DNA from: Planctomycetota bacterium
GTDB taxonomy: Bacteria; Planctomycetota; J058; JAJDCQ01
Assembly (NCBI GenBank): GCA_029260755.1
Contig: JAJDCQ010000145.1
Span: 1 to 64,000 of the forward strand
DNA length: 64,000 bases
Reading direction: 5' to 3'
In this document: piece after piece, positions 24,152 through 33,144 of the stretch
How positions within the stretch are numbered: position 1 is the stretch's first letter
Layout of the letters: the number at the start of each line of letters is the position of its first letter
Position numbers and translations under genes: made by a program
Notes under the pieces: generated by a model
Databases searched by the model: none
Seen by the model: only the letters and a program-made list of their open reading frames with translations
Told to the model about the DNA's origin: nothing

Positions 24152-25630
24152 CTAACCGTAGTGGCGCCGGATGCCCTGGCGGAGCTGGTGGAGGGCGTGG
24201 CGGACGACCCGGTCGATCGTCTCGTGCTCCTCCTCGGTCGGCTCGCGGACGAGCTCGACGCCGACCTTGAGCTCGCCCTCGTCGGACAGCTCGATCCGGA
24301 GGTCGCCGATGAGACCATCGGGCACGTTCGGGCGGACCAGCGCCGTGAACGCCTCGGTGAGGGCCGCCTCCTGATCGCCGCAGGCGCAGGGGCCGCCCTC
24401 CTCGATCGCGCGCAGATGCCCGCGGGCGCAGATCGCGTCCGGGTGACCGACGTCGAGGCGCTCGATCGCCGTCTTGAACAGCTCCGCCGCCTCGTCGCCC
24501 GGCCGGCCGTCGTGCTGGAGGACGACGCCGAGGGCGACCTCGGCGCGGCCGAGCGCCTCGGGCTCGTCGACCGTCACCGCGGCGATCGAGTCGCGAAGCA
24601 GCTTCTCGGCCTCGATGATCCGTCCGACCTCGCTCTCGAAGAGGCCCCAGTTGCGGAGGACCTGACTCCGGATGAGCGCGCCGCCGTCGTCGTCGGCCGC
24701 GGCGAGGGCCGCGCCGTAGGTCGCCCGCGCGTCGTCGGCTCGCTCGGCCTCGGCCTGCGCCATCGCGAGGCCGAGGCGCGCGTGGAGGAGCTGCTCGGGG
24801 TCGTCGCGCCGGGCGAACGTCTCCATGAGCGCTTCGAGCGACTCGACCCGGTCGACGTGGCGATCGGCGTCGCGCTGGAGGTTGCTCAGGGCGACCCGCA
24901 GCTCGACGACCCGCGGATCGTCGTCGCCGTCGAGCCTCGCGGCGATGAGCGGGATCATCACCTCGATGAGGTCGCAGCCCCGGCCCGGGTTGCTGGCCGA
25001 CTGCGCCCGACCCGCGACGGCGCCCGGCAGCTCCGAGGCGAGATCGTCGGGGAGATCGTCCAGGCTCGCGCCGTCGGGCAGCGGCGGCGCGCCGAAGCCC
25101 GATGCGATGTCGGCGTAGAGGGCGAGGGCGGCCCCGACCCGGGGGTGGCCCGAGTTCCAGAAGCAGCCGACCGACGCCTGCGCCACCTCGAGGGCGGCCT
25201 CGAGGTTGCCCTTCGCGAGCAGGGTCGCGGCGAGCGGCTCCGCCCCGAAGCCCCATCCCGGGTGATCCCGCCCGTAGTGCTTCTCGCGGGCGGCGAGGTT
25301 CTCGTGGAGGACGTTCTCGGCGTCGTCGAACCGCCCCATCCGGTGGAGCTGCTCGGCGAGGTTGGTCTGGAAGGTCAGGCGATCGCGGGTCGGCTCGTCG
25401 CCGTCGACCTCGATCGCGACGGCCCGCTCGAGCGCCTCGATGGCGCGCGGACCGTCGTCGATGAGGGCGTAGATCGCCGCGAGGCCGTTCCAGGCGATCG
25501 CGTGCTCGTGGCTCTCTTCACCGTGGTCGGCGGCCGCCTCGACGCGGGCCGCCTCCATGTGGGCCTCGGCCTCGGCGCTCTTGCCGGCGCGGAGAAGCTC
25601 GAGAGCCCGCTCGAGGGCGGGGTCTTCCAT
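24152..25630 (-). CDS. Tetratricopeptide-repeat protein
   Basis: 492 residues. Several TPR-like helical pairs are visible (AIAWNGLAAIYALIDDGPRA, NLAEQLHRMGRFDDAENVL, and further ones to about residue 420). A C-terminal non-repeat region (about 425-492) contains DLRIELSDEGELKVGVELVR and a helical end. No signal peptide, so it is probably a cytoplasmic scaffold. An acidic cysteine motif, PCACGDQEA, near 415-423 could bind metal. It is sandwiched between the PLP enzyme (2-nt gap) and dtd (14-nt gap), so it is surely co-transcribed with them. Partner unknown. Confidence 0.7.
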   Translation of the reverse strand: MEDPALERALELLRAGKSAEAEAHMEAARVEAAADHGEESHEHAIAWNGLAAIYALIDDGPRAIEALERAVAIEVDGDEPTRDRLTFQTNLAEQLHRMGRFDDAENVLHENLAAREKHYGRDHPGWGFGAEPLAATLLAKGNLEAALEVAQASVGCFWNSGHPRVGAALALYADIASGFGAPPLPDGASLDDLPDDLASELPGAVAGRAQSASNPGRGCDLIEVMIPLIAARLDGDDDPRVVELRVALSNLQRDADRHVDRVESLEALMETFARRDDPEQLLHARLGLAMAQAEAERADDARATYGAALAAADDDGGALIRSQVLRNWGLFESEVGRIIEAEKLLRDSIAAVTVDEPEALGRAEVALGVVLQHDGRPGDEAAELFKTAIERLDVGHPDAICARGHLRAIEEGGPCACGDQEAALTEAFTALVRPNVPDGLIGDLRIELSDEGELKVGVELVREPTEEEHETIDRVVRHALHQLRQGIRRHYG

Positions 25631-25632
25631 CG

Positions 25633-26787
25633 TCAGACGGCCTCCAGGGCGCGGCCGAGGTCGGCGCGGAGGTCGTCGGCGCTCTCGAGCCCGACGCTCA
25701 ACCGGACGAGCCCGTCCTGGAGGCCGGCGGCGATCCGCTCCTCGCGGGGGATCGCGGCGTGGGTCATCGCGGCCGGGAGCTGGATCAGGCTCTCGACGCC
25801 GCCGAGGCTCTCGGCGAGGCCGAAGACCGTCGTCGCCATCGCGAGGCGCTTGGCCGCCTCGACGTCGCCCTTCACCTCGAAGCTCACCATCCCGCCGAAG
25901 CGCCGCATCTGCCGGGCGGCGACCTCGCGGCCGGGGTGGGTGGCGAGGCCGGGGTAGATCACCCGCTCCACCTTGGGATGTTCGGCGAGGAACGCGGCGA
26001 CGCTCTCGGCGTTGTCGCAGTGGCGCTCCATCCGCACCGCGAGCGTCTTGATGCCGCGGTGGACGAGGAAGCAGTCGAGCGGCCCCGGGATCGCGCCGGC
26101 CGCGTTCTGGAGGAACGCGATCTTCTTCGCGATCGCCTCGTCGTTGGTGACCGTGGCGCCGCCGACGACGTCGGAGTGGCCGCCGAGGTACTTCGTCGTG
26201 CTGTGGACGACCACGTCCGCGCCGAGCTCGAAGGGCTGCTGGAGATACGGCGAGGCGAACGTGTTGTCGACGACGACGAGGGCGCCGTGCTCGTGGGCGA
26301 CCTTCGCCGCGGCGGCGAGGTCGGTGATGTGGAGGAGGGGGTTACTCGGGCTCTCGAGCCAGAGCATCTTCGTCTCGGGCCGCCACGCCTCGCGGATCGG
26401 GTCGATCGAGGTCGTGTCGACGAAGTCGAACGACAGCCCGAAGCGGCGGTAGACCTGGGTGAACAGGCGGTGCGTCCCGCCGTAGAGGTCGTTGCCGCAG
26501 ACGACGTGGTCGCCGGCGTCGAGGAGGCGGATCAGGGCGTCGGTCGCCCCCATCCCGGAGCTGAACGCCGAGCCGAACTTCCCGCCCTCGATCGCGGCGA
26601 TGGCCGTCTCGAGGCACGTTCGGGTCGGGTTGCCCGTCCGGCTGTACTCGTAGCCGGTGTGCTCGGCCGGCGCCGGCTGGATGTAGGTCGAGGTGAGGAA
26701 GACCGGCGGCATCACGGCGCCGGTGCGGGGCTCCGGGTCGCAGCCCGCATGGATGAGCTTGGTCTCGATCTGGTCGTCGTTCTTCAT
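25633..26787 (-). CDS. PLP-dependent cystathionine gamma-synthase/lyase family enzyme
   Basis: 384 residues, normal length for the Cys/Met metabolism PLP family. TKLIHAGCDPEPRTGAVMPP opens the protein, YEYSRTGNPTR follows, and the PLP lysine is K199 in STTKYLGGHSDVVGG. FGLAESLGGVESLIQLPA near the C-terminus is shared by cystathionine gamma-synthase (metB) and gamma-lyase. Sequence inspection cannot separate synthase from lyase. It acts in the cytosol on homocysteine/cysteine interconversion. It heads a five-gene run (PLP enzyme, TPR, dtd, truD, lipoprotein) and is divergent from the ABC transporter. Confidence 0.9.
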   Translation of the reverse strand: MKNDDQIETKLIHAGCDPEPRTGAVMPPVFLTSTYIQPAPAEHTGYEYSRTGNPTRTCLETAIAAIEGGKFGSAFSSGMGATDALIRLLDAGDHVVCGNDLYGGTHRLFTQVYRRFGLSFDFVDTTSIDPIREAWRPETKMLWLESPSNPLLHITDLAAAAKVAHEHGALVVVDNTFASPYLQQPFELGADVVVHSTTKYLGGHSDVVGGATVTNDEAIAKKIAFLQNAAGAIPGPLDCFLVHRGIKTLAVRMERHCDNAESVAAFLAEHPKVERVIYPGLATHPGREVAARQMRRFGGMVSFEVKGDVEAAKRLAMATTVFGLAESLGGVESLIQLPAAMTHAAIPREERIAAGLQDGLVRLSVGLESADDLRADLGRALEAV

Positions 26788-26907
26788 GGCGGCGGGATTC
26801 TACGAGGCCGACGCCGAGGGGGCAATGGCTATTGACGTGATGAGGGGGCGTCCGGAGCGGACTCCCGCATGACGATCCCCGGCCCCCGACGTCAGAAGGT
26901 GGAGCCC

Positions 26908-26936
26908 TTGAGGCGCTGCCGCCCCGCGTGTTAGAG
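26908..26936 (+). promoter_or_regulatory. Possible promoter for the ABC transporter (TTGAGG-N17-TTAGAG)
   Basis: In the 202-nt divergent gap, TTGAGG (26908-26913) and TTAGAG (26931-26936) are spaced by 17 nt and lie about 55 nt before the GTG start. It is a reasonable housekeeping-type match by eye only. Confidence 0.3.
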
Positions 26937-26989
26937 ATGTCGCCTCCCCTGGAGCAAGTGAGCCCACCGCGGTGGGAGGGCCGAACGCC

Positions 26990-27952
26990 GTGACCGAGAC
27001 CGCCGTCCATTTCGACAGGCTTCGCAAGGTGTACGGGGGGCTCTTCGGCAAGACCGTCGAGGCGCTCCGCGGGATCACCATCCAGGTCGAGCGCGGGCAG
27101 ATCTTCGGCCTCCTCGGGCCGAACGGCGCCGGCAAGACGACGGCCGTGAAGCTGCTCCTCGGCCTGTGCCGGGCGACCGGCGGATCGGCGACCGTCTTCG
27201 GCGAGCCGGCCGGCACCCAGGACGCCCGCCGCAAGATCGGCTACATGCCGGAGCGCCCGATCCTGCCGAGCCATCTCTCCGGCCAGAAGGCGCTCGAGCA
27301 CTTCGGAGCGCTGTCGGGCCTCAGCCGGGCCGAGCGCCGCGAGCAGGCCGGGAAGTGGCTCGAGCGGATGGGCCTCGGGCACGTCGGCAACCAGAAGGTC
27401 GGCACCTACAGCAAGGGCATGGGCCAGCGGATCGGCATCGCCCAGGCGTTGCTCCACGACCCGCCGCTGGTGGTGCTCGACGAGCCGACCGACGGCCTCG
27501 ACCCGGTCGGCCGCCGGGAGATCCGCGAGCTCCTCTTCGAGATGAAGAAGAAGGGGACGACCGTCTTCCTCAACAGCCATCTCCTGCAGGAGGTGGAGGA
27601 GTGCTGCGACCGGGTCGCGATCCTCCACAAGGGCGAGATCGTCCGGGGCGGGACGCTCGAGGAGCTCCTCGCGGTGCAGGCGGAGTACCAGCTCACCATG
27701 GACGGGATGACCGACGCGGCGAAGAAGAAGCTGAAGGAGATCGCCGTCGAGGTCGACGACGGGGCGACCAAGAACGAGCTCGTCGTCCGCCTCGAGGCCG
27801 AGTCCCACGTCGACAAGGTCGTCGACGCGCTCCGGGCCGACAACGTCGGGATCCGGGGCGTCGTCCCGATCAGGCGCCGGCTCGAGGACATCTTCGTCGA
27901 CGCCCTCGGCGGCGACACGAGCGTCGGCGGCCACCCCGCGGGAGGCGAGTGA
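26990..27952 (+). CDS. ABC transporter ATP-binding protein (ABC-2 exporter type)
   Basis: 320 residues from GTG 26990, preferred because GGGAGGG precedes it at 10 nt; GTG at 26972 is possible. Walker A GPNGAGKTT (43-51), a YSKGMGQRIGIAQAL signature of the exporter subgroup, Walker B LVVLDEPTDGLDP and a NSHLLQEVE switch region are all intact. It should hydrolyse ATP at the inner membrane face to drive export or membrane-protein function. A C-terminal extension of about 90 residues ends in RRRLEDIFVDALGG, usual for NosF/CcmA-like ATPases. The stop overlaps the permease start by one base (TGATG). Confidence 0.9.
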   Translation: MTETAVHFDRLRKVYGGLFGKTVEALRGITIQVERGQIFGLLGPNGAGKTTAVKLLLGLCRATGGSATVFGEPAGTQDARRKIGYMPERPILPSHLSGQKALEHFGALSGLSRAERREQAGKWLERMGLGHVGNQKVGTYSKGMGQRIGIAQALLHDPPLVVLDEPTDGLDPVGRREIRELLFEMKKKGTTVFLNSHLLQEVEECCDRVAILHKGEIVRGGTLEELLAVQAEYQLTMDGMTDAAKKKLKEIAVEVDDGATKNELVVRLEAESHVDKVVDALRADNVGIRGVVPIRRRLEDIFVDALGGDTSVGGHPAGGE

Positions 27953-28935
27953 TGATCACCGGGTTCATCGGCATCGTCCGCTTTCGAGTCGGCGGGTCGC
28001 TCAAGGGCGTGCTCGGGATCCTCAGCCTGATCGCGTGCCTCATCGTCGTGATCATGTGCTTCGGCGTCGGCATCGACCGCGTCACCGAGGAGGCGAGCGG
28101 CGTCGAGTTCAGTCGGATCCGCTTCTTCGGCTCGATGACGATCGATCGGGTTCCGCTTGCGATCACCAAGGACGGCGCCGGCCACGACCCGACGGTGATC
28201 CACTCCTGGCTCGGCGAGACGCTCGCGAGCTGGATCTGCGGGTTCGTCGGGATCTTCATCGGCCTCGTGATGACCTGTAACTACATCACGAGCGCGAGCG
28301 AGCGCGGAAGCGTCGAGCTGACGCTGAGCCGACCGATCCCGCGGCCGATCGTCGTCCTGTCCGAGTACACGGCCGGGTTGATCGTCGTCGGGGTGCTCAC
28401 GGCGGTGGTGATGGGCGGGAGCTGGTTCGCCCTCGGGCTGCGGCTCGGAGTCTGGTCGCCGGGCTACCTCGTGCCCATCCTGATCGTCGTCGCGAAGTTC
28501 GCGATCGTGAGCGCGGTCGGGATGCTCTTCGCCCTGCTCGGGCGGCACTGGGCCCTCGCGATCATGATCCCGATCGGGTTCTGGTTCGCCTGCTACTCGG
28601 TCGAGCAGGCCAAGGACACCTTCCTCGATCCGATCCGCGAGCAGGTCGACTCGATCGAGAAGGAGCGCGGCCCGGGCGCCGCCGCGGGCGTCCCGATGGC
28701 CTCGCTCGCCAAGGGCGGCGTCGGCAAGTCGGTCGACATCCTCTACGTCGTCCTGCCCAAGCCGAGCAAGTTCGACTACCTCGTGAAGTGGGCGTGCTGG
28801 GGGCGCGAGTCGATCGAGGAGGACGAGGCCCTCAAGAAGGCCTTCGACCCCGCGAACATCATCATCTCCAGCCTCGCCTGGCTGGTGATCTGCCTCGGCG
28901 TCTGCTGCCTCCTGTTCCACTTCCGGGAGTTCTGA
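27952..28935 (+). CDS. ABC-2 type permease
   Basis: 327 residues with about six transmembrane helices: near 18-40, 95-115, 140-165, 175-200, 205-225, and the C-terminal IIISSLAWLVICLGVCCLLF. The segment ASERGSVELTLSRPIPRPIV is typical of ABC-2 permeases of the NosY/YhfA type. A loop of about 80 residues with a GGVGK-containing stretch lies between the fifth and last helices. It starts at ATG 27952, overlapping the ATPase stop, so the two are made together. Substrate unknown; the neighbours give no hint. Confidence 0.85.
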   Translation: MITGFIGIVRFRVGGSLKGVLGILSLIACLIVVIMCFGVGIDRVTEEASGVEFSRIRFFGSMTIDRVPLAITKDGAGHDPTVIHSWLGETLASWICGFVGIFIGLVMTCNYITSASERGSVELTLSRPIPRPIVVLSEYTAGLIVVGVLTAVVMGGSWFALGLRLGVWSPGYLVPILIVVAKFAIVSAVGMLFALLGRHWALAIMIPIGFWFACYSVEQAKDTFLDPIREQVDSIEKERGPGAAAGVPMASLAKGGVGKSVDILYVVLPKPSKFDYLVKWACWGRESIEEDEALKKAFDPANIIISSLAWLVICLGVCCLLFHFREF

Positions 28936-29047
28936 GCTCCGCCCCCCCAGAACCCCTTTACAGAAGGCGCGTTGAAAGGTCTTCTGGTGGACGATCGGGG
29001 GCCCGAGGTTCGGGCCGCCCGGCTCCACGACGGGGGACATCCGAGAG

Positions 29048-30904
29048 ATGGCTCAGCTTCGCCGCGTCGCCGGGAAGGGCAACACCTGCCTGAAGATGGA
29101 GCTCTACGACGAGGCCGTCGTCTACTTCAAACGATGCCTCTCGATCCAGAGCCCCTGCCCGCAAGCGACCTTCAACATGGCTGTCGCCCGGCTCCGGCAG
29201 GGCAAGCTCGAGGAGGGCCTCGACCTCGCCGCCGAGGCGGTCGCCCTCGACGATGACCTCGGCGTTCGCCTCGGCGCGAGCGGCGACGTCGAAGAGGTGC
29301 GTCGAAAGCTCAAGGAGCGCTTCGAGAGCTCACCCGAGATGGCGGCCGTCATCGACCACTGCGACGCCAAGGAGTTCCCCGACCTCCAGACCGGCGAGGA
29401 CGAGGAGGTTCCGCTCGACGAGGACGGCGAGCCCGACCTCGACACCTTCTTCAGCTCGGATGCGTCCGAGGGCCGCGAGGCCGAGGCGCAGGCGAAGGAC
29501 GCCTACACCGAGGGCGTCTCGCGGATCCGGAAGAAGGACTTCGACGGAGCGAAGGCCGCGTTCAAGCGCTCGATCGACCTCGAGCCGGCCAGCCCGCAGC
29601 CCTACAACGACCTCGCCGCCGTCCACATGATGAACGGCGACTGGGACGAGGCGATCCCGCTCCTCGAGAAGGCGACCAAGCTCAAGGTCGACTACTTCGA
29701 CGCGTTCCTGAACCTCGGCGTCGCCAACATGAAGAAGGGCGACTTCCGCGGTGCGATGGTCGCCTACCGGTCGGCGGCGCTGGTGCGCCCCGCGAGCGCG
29801 AAGGCGGCCCACCAGGTCGGCGTCTGCAACGAGCGGATCGGTGACGCCGACCAGGCGATCGAGTGGCACCGCAAGGCGATCGAGGCCGACAACAAGTTCG
29901 TCGACGCCCACTACCATCTGGGCTGCATGCTCCTGAAGAAGCGCGACGACTTCGAGGCGGAGGCCTGCTTCGTCAAGGTCATCGAGCTGAACCCGAAGCA
30001 CTTCAAGGCGCTCAGCAACCTCGGCTCGGTGCGGATGCGGCGCGGCGAGGTCGAGGACGCCGCCAAGGCGTTCGAGCGCGCCGTCGAGGCGATGCCGAAG
30101 TACGCGGCCGCGCGGGTCAACCTCGCCCTCGCCTACGCCAACATCGGCAACCACGAGGGCGCGGTCGAGCACCTCAAGGCGGCCGAGGAGATCGACCCGA
30201 AGCTCGTCACGCCGAAGACGCTCGCCCTCGTCGGTGATGCCTGTCTCGAGGTGGGCGAGCGCGACAAGGCGATCGAGCTCCTCGAGCGCGCGGTCGACAA
30301 GGAGCCCGACCTCGAGACGGCGCAGGCGAAGCTGGCCGAGGCCTACTACGACAAGGCGATCGACCTGTTCGGGCTGAAGGAGCACGCCGAGGGCGTCGAG
30401 TACGCCGAGAAGGCGCTCAAGATCGACCCCCAGAACCCGCTCTTCCACATGAAGCTCGGCATGGGCCACATGTACCTCAAGGACTACCGCGAGGCGGCCG
30501 AGCACCTCGAGAAGGTCGTCGAGCTCGTGCCCGACGGGACCGACACGACGCTCCGCTACAACCTCGCGTGCTGCTACTCGCTCCTCGGCGAGGTCGACGC
30601 GGGCTGCAAGTGGATCGGCAAGGCGGTCGACCTCGGCTACGACGACTGGCTCGAGGTTCAGGACGACGACGACCTCCACCCGCTCCAGCGCGCCGCGGGC
30701 TGGGACCGGCTGATCGAGCGGATGAAGGCCGGCGGCGGACCCGAGGACGGCGCGAAGAGCGACGACGACGCGCCGAAGAAGGCCGACGACGACGACGCGA
30801 TCGGCGAGGCTCCCGTCCGTCACGAGACCGACGAGCTGCAGATCGACGAGATCGTCGTGAGCGGCGAGCTCGGCGATGACGACGGTCCCGGCGAGCTTCC
30901 CTAG
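29048..30904 (+). CDS. Large TPR-repeat protein with acidic tail
   Basis: 618 residues. An N-terminal TPR pair (about 5-65), an acidic spacer (about 115-145), then eight or more consecutive TPRs from about 150 to 520, for example AIEWHRKAIEADNKFVDAHY and EYAEKALKIDPQNPLFHMKL. The C-terminal 90 residues are Asp/Lys-rich. No signal peptide. It probably organises a protein complex at the cytoplasmic side. It lies 112 nt after the permease on the same strand, so co-expression is possible but not forced. The ATG at 29048 has GAGAG just upstream. A hairpin-octamer repeat follows the stop. Confidence 0.8.
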   Translation: MAQLRRVAGKGNTCLKMELYDEAVVYFKRCLSIQSPCPQATFNMAVARLRQGKLEEGLDLAAEAVALDDDLGVRLGASGDVEEVRRKLKERFESSPEMAAVIDHCDAKEFPDLQTGEDEEVPLDEDGEPDLDTFFSSDASEGREAEAQAKDAYTEGVSRIRKKDFDGAKAAFKRSIDLEPASPQPYNDLAAVHMMNGDWDEAIPLLEKATKLKVDYFDAFLNLGVANMKKGDFRGAMVAYRSAALVRPASAKAAHQVGVCNERIGDADQAIEWHRKAIEADNKFVDAHYHLGCMLLKKRDDFEAEACFVKVIELNPKHFKALSNLGSVRMRRGEVEDAAKAFERAVEAMPKYAAARVNLALAYANIGNHEGAVEHLKAAEEIDPKLVTPKTLALVGDACLEVGERDKAIELLERAVDKEPDLETAQAKLAEAYYDKAIDLFGLKEHAEGVEYAEKALKIDPQNPLFHMKLGMGHMYLKDYREAAEHLEKVVELVPDGTDTTLRYNLACCYSLLGEVDAGCKWIGKAVDLGYDDWLEVQDDDDLHPLQRAAGWDRLIERMKAGGGPEDGAKSDDDAPKKADDDDAIGEAPVRHETDELQIDEIVVSGELGDDDGPGELP

Positions 30905-30918
30905 CTCAGGTCCGATGG

Positions 30919-30968
30919 GCTCGCCTTCGGCGAGCAGATGTCACCACGGAGGCACGGAGACACGGAGA
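30919..30968 (+). repeat. CACGGAGR-unit repeat with hairpin (copy B)
   Basis: Hairpin GCTCGCC-TTC-GGCGAGC (30919-30935), then AGATGTCACCACGGAGGCAC and further octamers. With the inverted copy C at 31111 it brackets about 140 bp of the gap 30905-31173, in which no gene was recognised. Confidence 0.8.
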
Positions 30969-31110
30969 GGCGACTGAGGGCGCCGTATCCCGGCTCGCAC
31001 GAGCCGACCGGCTCCAGGGATGGCTCCCTCTCGGTCTCGGTCACGCGAGGCGACGGGAGCCAAGAGAAGGAGCGCCGGGATCGGTCCGCGACGGGGCATC
31101 ATCCGAAGCT

Positions 31111-31152
31111 GCTCCGTGCCTCCGTGCCGCCGTGGTTCCATCTCTTCATCGA
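31111..31152 (-). repeat. CACGGAGR-unit repeat (copy C, inverted relative to B)
   Basis: In minus orientation: GATGGAACCACGGCGGCACG followed by GAGGCACGGAG. The hairpin arm is degraded compared with copies A, B, D and E. It ends about 20 nt from the stop of the small membrane protein gene at 31174. Confidence 0.7.
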
Positions 31153-31173
31153 CGTGAGCGACGTTGACATGCC

Positions 31174-31482
31174 CTATCCGGGCTCGTCGTCGCGATCTCC
31201 GTACTGCTCCTCGAACGCCGCGCTCGCCTTCTTGTTCTTCATGATCCCGACGACGAACAGGATCAGCGCGACGACACCGGCCATGAGACCGACGCCGACC
31301 AGGATGGCCGTGACGACCTGGGCCTCCTCCTCGCGCTCGTCGGTGGCGATGATGAATCCGATCACGCCGCCGATCATGAGGAGCAGGTTGAACAGGCAGC
31401 CGCAGCCGCCGCAGCCCATCATCAATCCGGGAGCGGCGCTCGGCTGATAGGGCGGGTACGAGGACGCGGAAGCGTCGGACAT
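31174..31482 (-). CDS. Small membrane protein with Gly/Cys-rich motif
   Basis: 102 residues. A Pro/Ser/Tyr-rich N-terminus leads to LMMGCGGCGCLFNLLLMIGG, a cysteine-rich start to the first transmembrane helix (about 20-45). A second helix (about 57-81) follows a short acidic loop. The tail is charged. The three clustered cysteines could be lipidated or bind metal, but the context does not decide. Family not recognised. It is transcribed away from the SGNH operon, and the shared upstream gap contains an inverted repeat and a possible promoter. Confidence 0.6.
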   Translation of the reverse strand: MSDASASSYPPYQPSAAPGLMMGCGGCGCLFNLLLMIGGVIGFIIATDEREEEAQVVTAILVGVGLMAGVVALILFVVGIMKNKKASAAFEEQYGDRDDEPG

Positions 31483-31543
31483 GACTTCCCCCTGGGTTCG
31501 AGTAGCCAGTACTCTCGCCTCGGGGAGCCCGACGTGTCAACCC

Positions 31544-31564
31544 GCTATCAGGTATCGAGATAGC
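31544..31564. promoter_or_regulatory. Operator-like inverted repeat between divergent genes
   Basis: GCTATC (31544-31549) and GATAGC (31559-31564) are perfect inverted half-sites 9 nt apart, with a third GTATC half-site inside. The element lies between the divergent starts at 31482 and 31594, just upstream of a -10-like hexamer, which is a good place for a repressor or activator. Confidence 0.4.
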
Positions 31565-31579
31565 CCCCCGTTGATCTGC

Positions 31580-31585
31580 TATACT
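31580..31585 (+). promoter_or_regulatory. Possible -10 element (TATACT)
   Basis: TATACT lies 8 nt before the ATG at 31594. If it is used, the transcript would be nearly leaderless. No convincing -35 is visible at 17 nt. Confidence 0.3.
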
Positions 31586-31593
31586 CGCCGGCC

Positions 31594-33144
31594 ATGAGCG
31601 CCGAGCCGTCCGAGAGAGATGACGCGCCCCTCCGCGGCGCCGTCGCCGCGCGACGCTGGGCGAACGCGCTCGGGGTCGCCGGCGCGGCGACCGTCGCGAT
31701 CGTCGGGCTGCGCCTCTGGGATCAGTCGCGGCGCCTCGGCTCGTTCGACCTCGTCGAGGCGATCGGCGCCGGGCTCGCCGTCGCCGTCGTCGGCGTCGCG
31801 TTCGCGCTCCGCCTCGGCGCCGCGCGCGACCCGGCCGGGCTCGACGCCGCGCCGCTCGGCGCCCGGACGGGCTTCATCCGCCTCGCCCTCTACGCCGCGT
31901 TCGCCGCGTTCCTCTCGGTCGCCTTCTCGCGCCTGACCGGGATCGTCGGCCGCTTCGTGATCCACGAGATGAGCGTCTGCCTCGGCGTCGGCGGGCTCCT
32001 CCTCGCGGCCCGCCGCGTCGATCCGCTCGCGGCGACCCTCGGCAAGAGCCGCCTCCTCGCCACCGTCGACGTCCTCCTCTTCAACGTGCTCCTGGCGGCG
32101 GTGCTCATCGAGGGCGGCGTCCGGGTCTACATGGCGGTCCGCGAGCTGCCACCCCAGCTCGCGTGGAACCCCGGCGCCCTCGCCTTCAAGCTGCCGCCCG
32201 ACAAGGACGGCGCGAACCCACAGGGCTACATGGACGCGCCGTTCACCGAGGAGAAGCCCGACGGGATGCGCCGCGTCGTGGTGCTCGGCGACTCGTTCTG
32301 CGCCGGCCACGTCGGCTACGAGCCGAACTGGCTCACGGTCGCCGAGCGGCGGCTCCAGGCGCGCCCCGAGCTCGGCGCCGACGGCGACACGCCGGCGCCG
32401 GTCGAGATCTACAACCTCGGCATCCACAACGCGAGCCCCCGCGAGTACCTCGACGTCCTCGAGCGCGAGGGGCTGCGCTACGACCCCGACCTGGTCGTCC
32501 TCAGCTTCTACGTCGGCAACGACGTGAGCCTGGGCTACGTCGACCCCCACCCGCTCTACAAGGACTCGCTCCGGAGCTTCCACGTCCTCGACCGGATGAT
32601 CAAGCTGAAGAAGGCGAAGGCGAAGGCCGCCGCGGAGGCCGAGACGGGCAAGGTGCGGCTCAAGATGTCGCCCGAGCGCTACGCCCGACAGCAGCGCCGC
32701 CACATGCGCCTGAGCCGACGCGGCGAGCCCGACCTCGAGGACGAGCGGAAGTGGGCCGCCGCTCTCGGCGCCGTCGCCCGCGTCGCCGCGATCTGTCGCG
32801 AGCGCGGGATCGCGATGATGATCGTCGTCGCCCCCGACGCGTTCCAGGTCGACGCGGACGTGCTCGCGATGGCGCTCGCCGGCGTCCCCGAGAAGGCCGC
32901 CGAGTACCCGCCGTGGAAGCTCGAGGACTTCGACCTCCTCGCCCCGCAGGCGCGCGTCGCCGCGTTCGCCGCCGAGGCGGAGATCGAGCTGCTCGACCTG
33001 ATGCCCGCCTTCGACGCGGCGAACGCCCGCGGCGAGGGCCCGTTCTATCTGGAGCGCAACGCCCACTGGAACGAGCCCGGCAACCTCGTCGCCGGCGAGG
33101 CGCTCGCCGAGGCGCTCACGCCGCGCGTCGCGGCCTGGCGGTGA
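31594..33144 (+). CDS. Membrane-anchored SGNH/GDSL-type hydrolase-like protein
   Basis: 516 residues. Four to five transmembrane helices in the first 180 residues are followed by an SGNH-like domain: RRVVVLGDSFCAGHVGYE (nucleophile Ser in GDS), EIYNLGIHNASPREYLDV (block II Gly), LVVLSFYVGNDV (block III Asn) and NAHWNEPGN near 490 (block V His). This is the set expected of an ester hydrolase or O-acetyl-modifying enzyme such as those decorating cell-envelope glycans. A charged helical insertion (about 330-385) separates blocks III and V. Its stop overlaps the next GTG (GTGA), starting a chain of four coupled genes. Confidence 0.75.
   Translation: MSAEPSERDDAPLRGAVAARRWANALGVAGAATVAIVGLRLWDQSRRLGSFDLVEAIGAGLAVAVVGVAFALRLGAARDPAGLDAAPLGARTGFIRLALYAAFAAFLSVAFSRLTGIVGRFVIHEMSVCLGVGGLLLAARRVDPLAATLGKSRLLATVDVLLFNVLLAAVLIEGGVRVYMAVRELPPQLAWNPGALAFKLPPDKDGANPQGYMDAPFTEEKPDGMRRVVVLGDSFCAGHVGYEPNWLTVAERRLQARPELGADGDTPAPVEIYNLGIHNASPREYLDVLEREGLRYDPDLVVLSFYVGNDVSLGYVDPHPLYKDSLRSFHVLDRMIKLKKAKAKAAAEAETGKVRLKMSPERYARQQRRHMRLSRRGEPDLEDERKWAAALGAVARVAAICRERGIAMMIVVAPDAFQVDADVLAMALAGVPEKAAEYPPWKLEDFDLLAPQARVAAFAAEAEIELLDLMPAFDAANARGEGPFYLERNAHWNEPGNLVAGEALAEALTPRVAAWR

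Noticed and set aside
30919-31152. Octamer repeats as CRISPR or as a tRNA/rRNA remnant
   Set aside because: Units are 8 nt in one short block with no spacer structure. No cloverleaf or rRNA motif can be formed.
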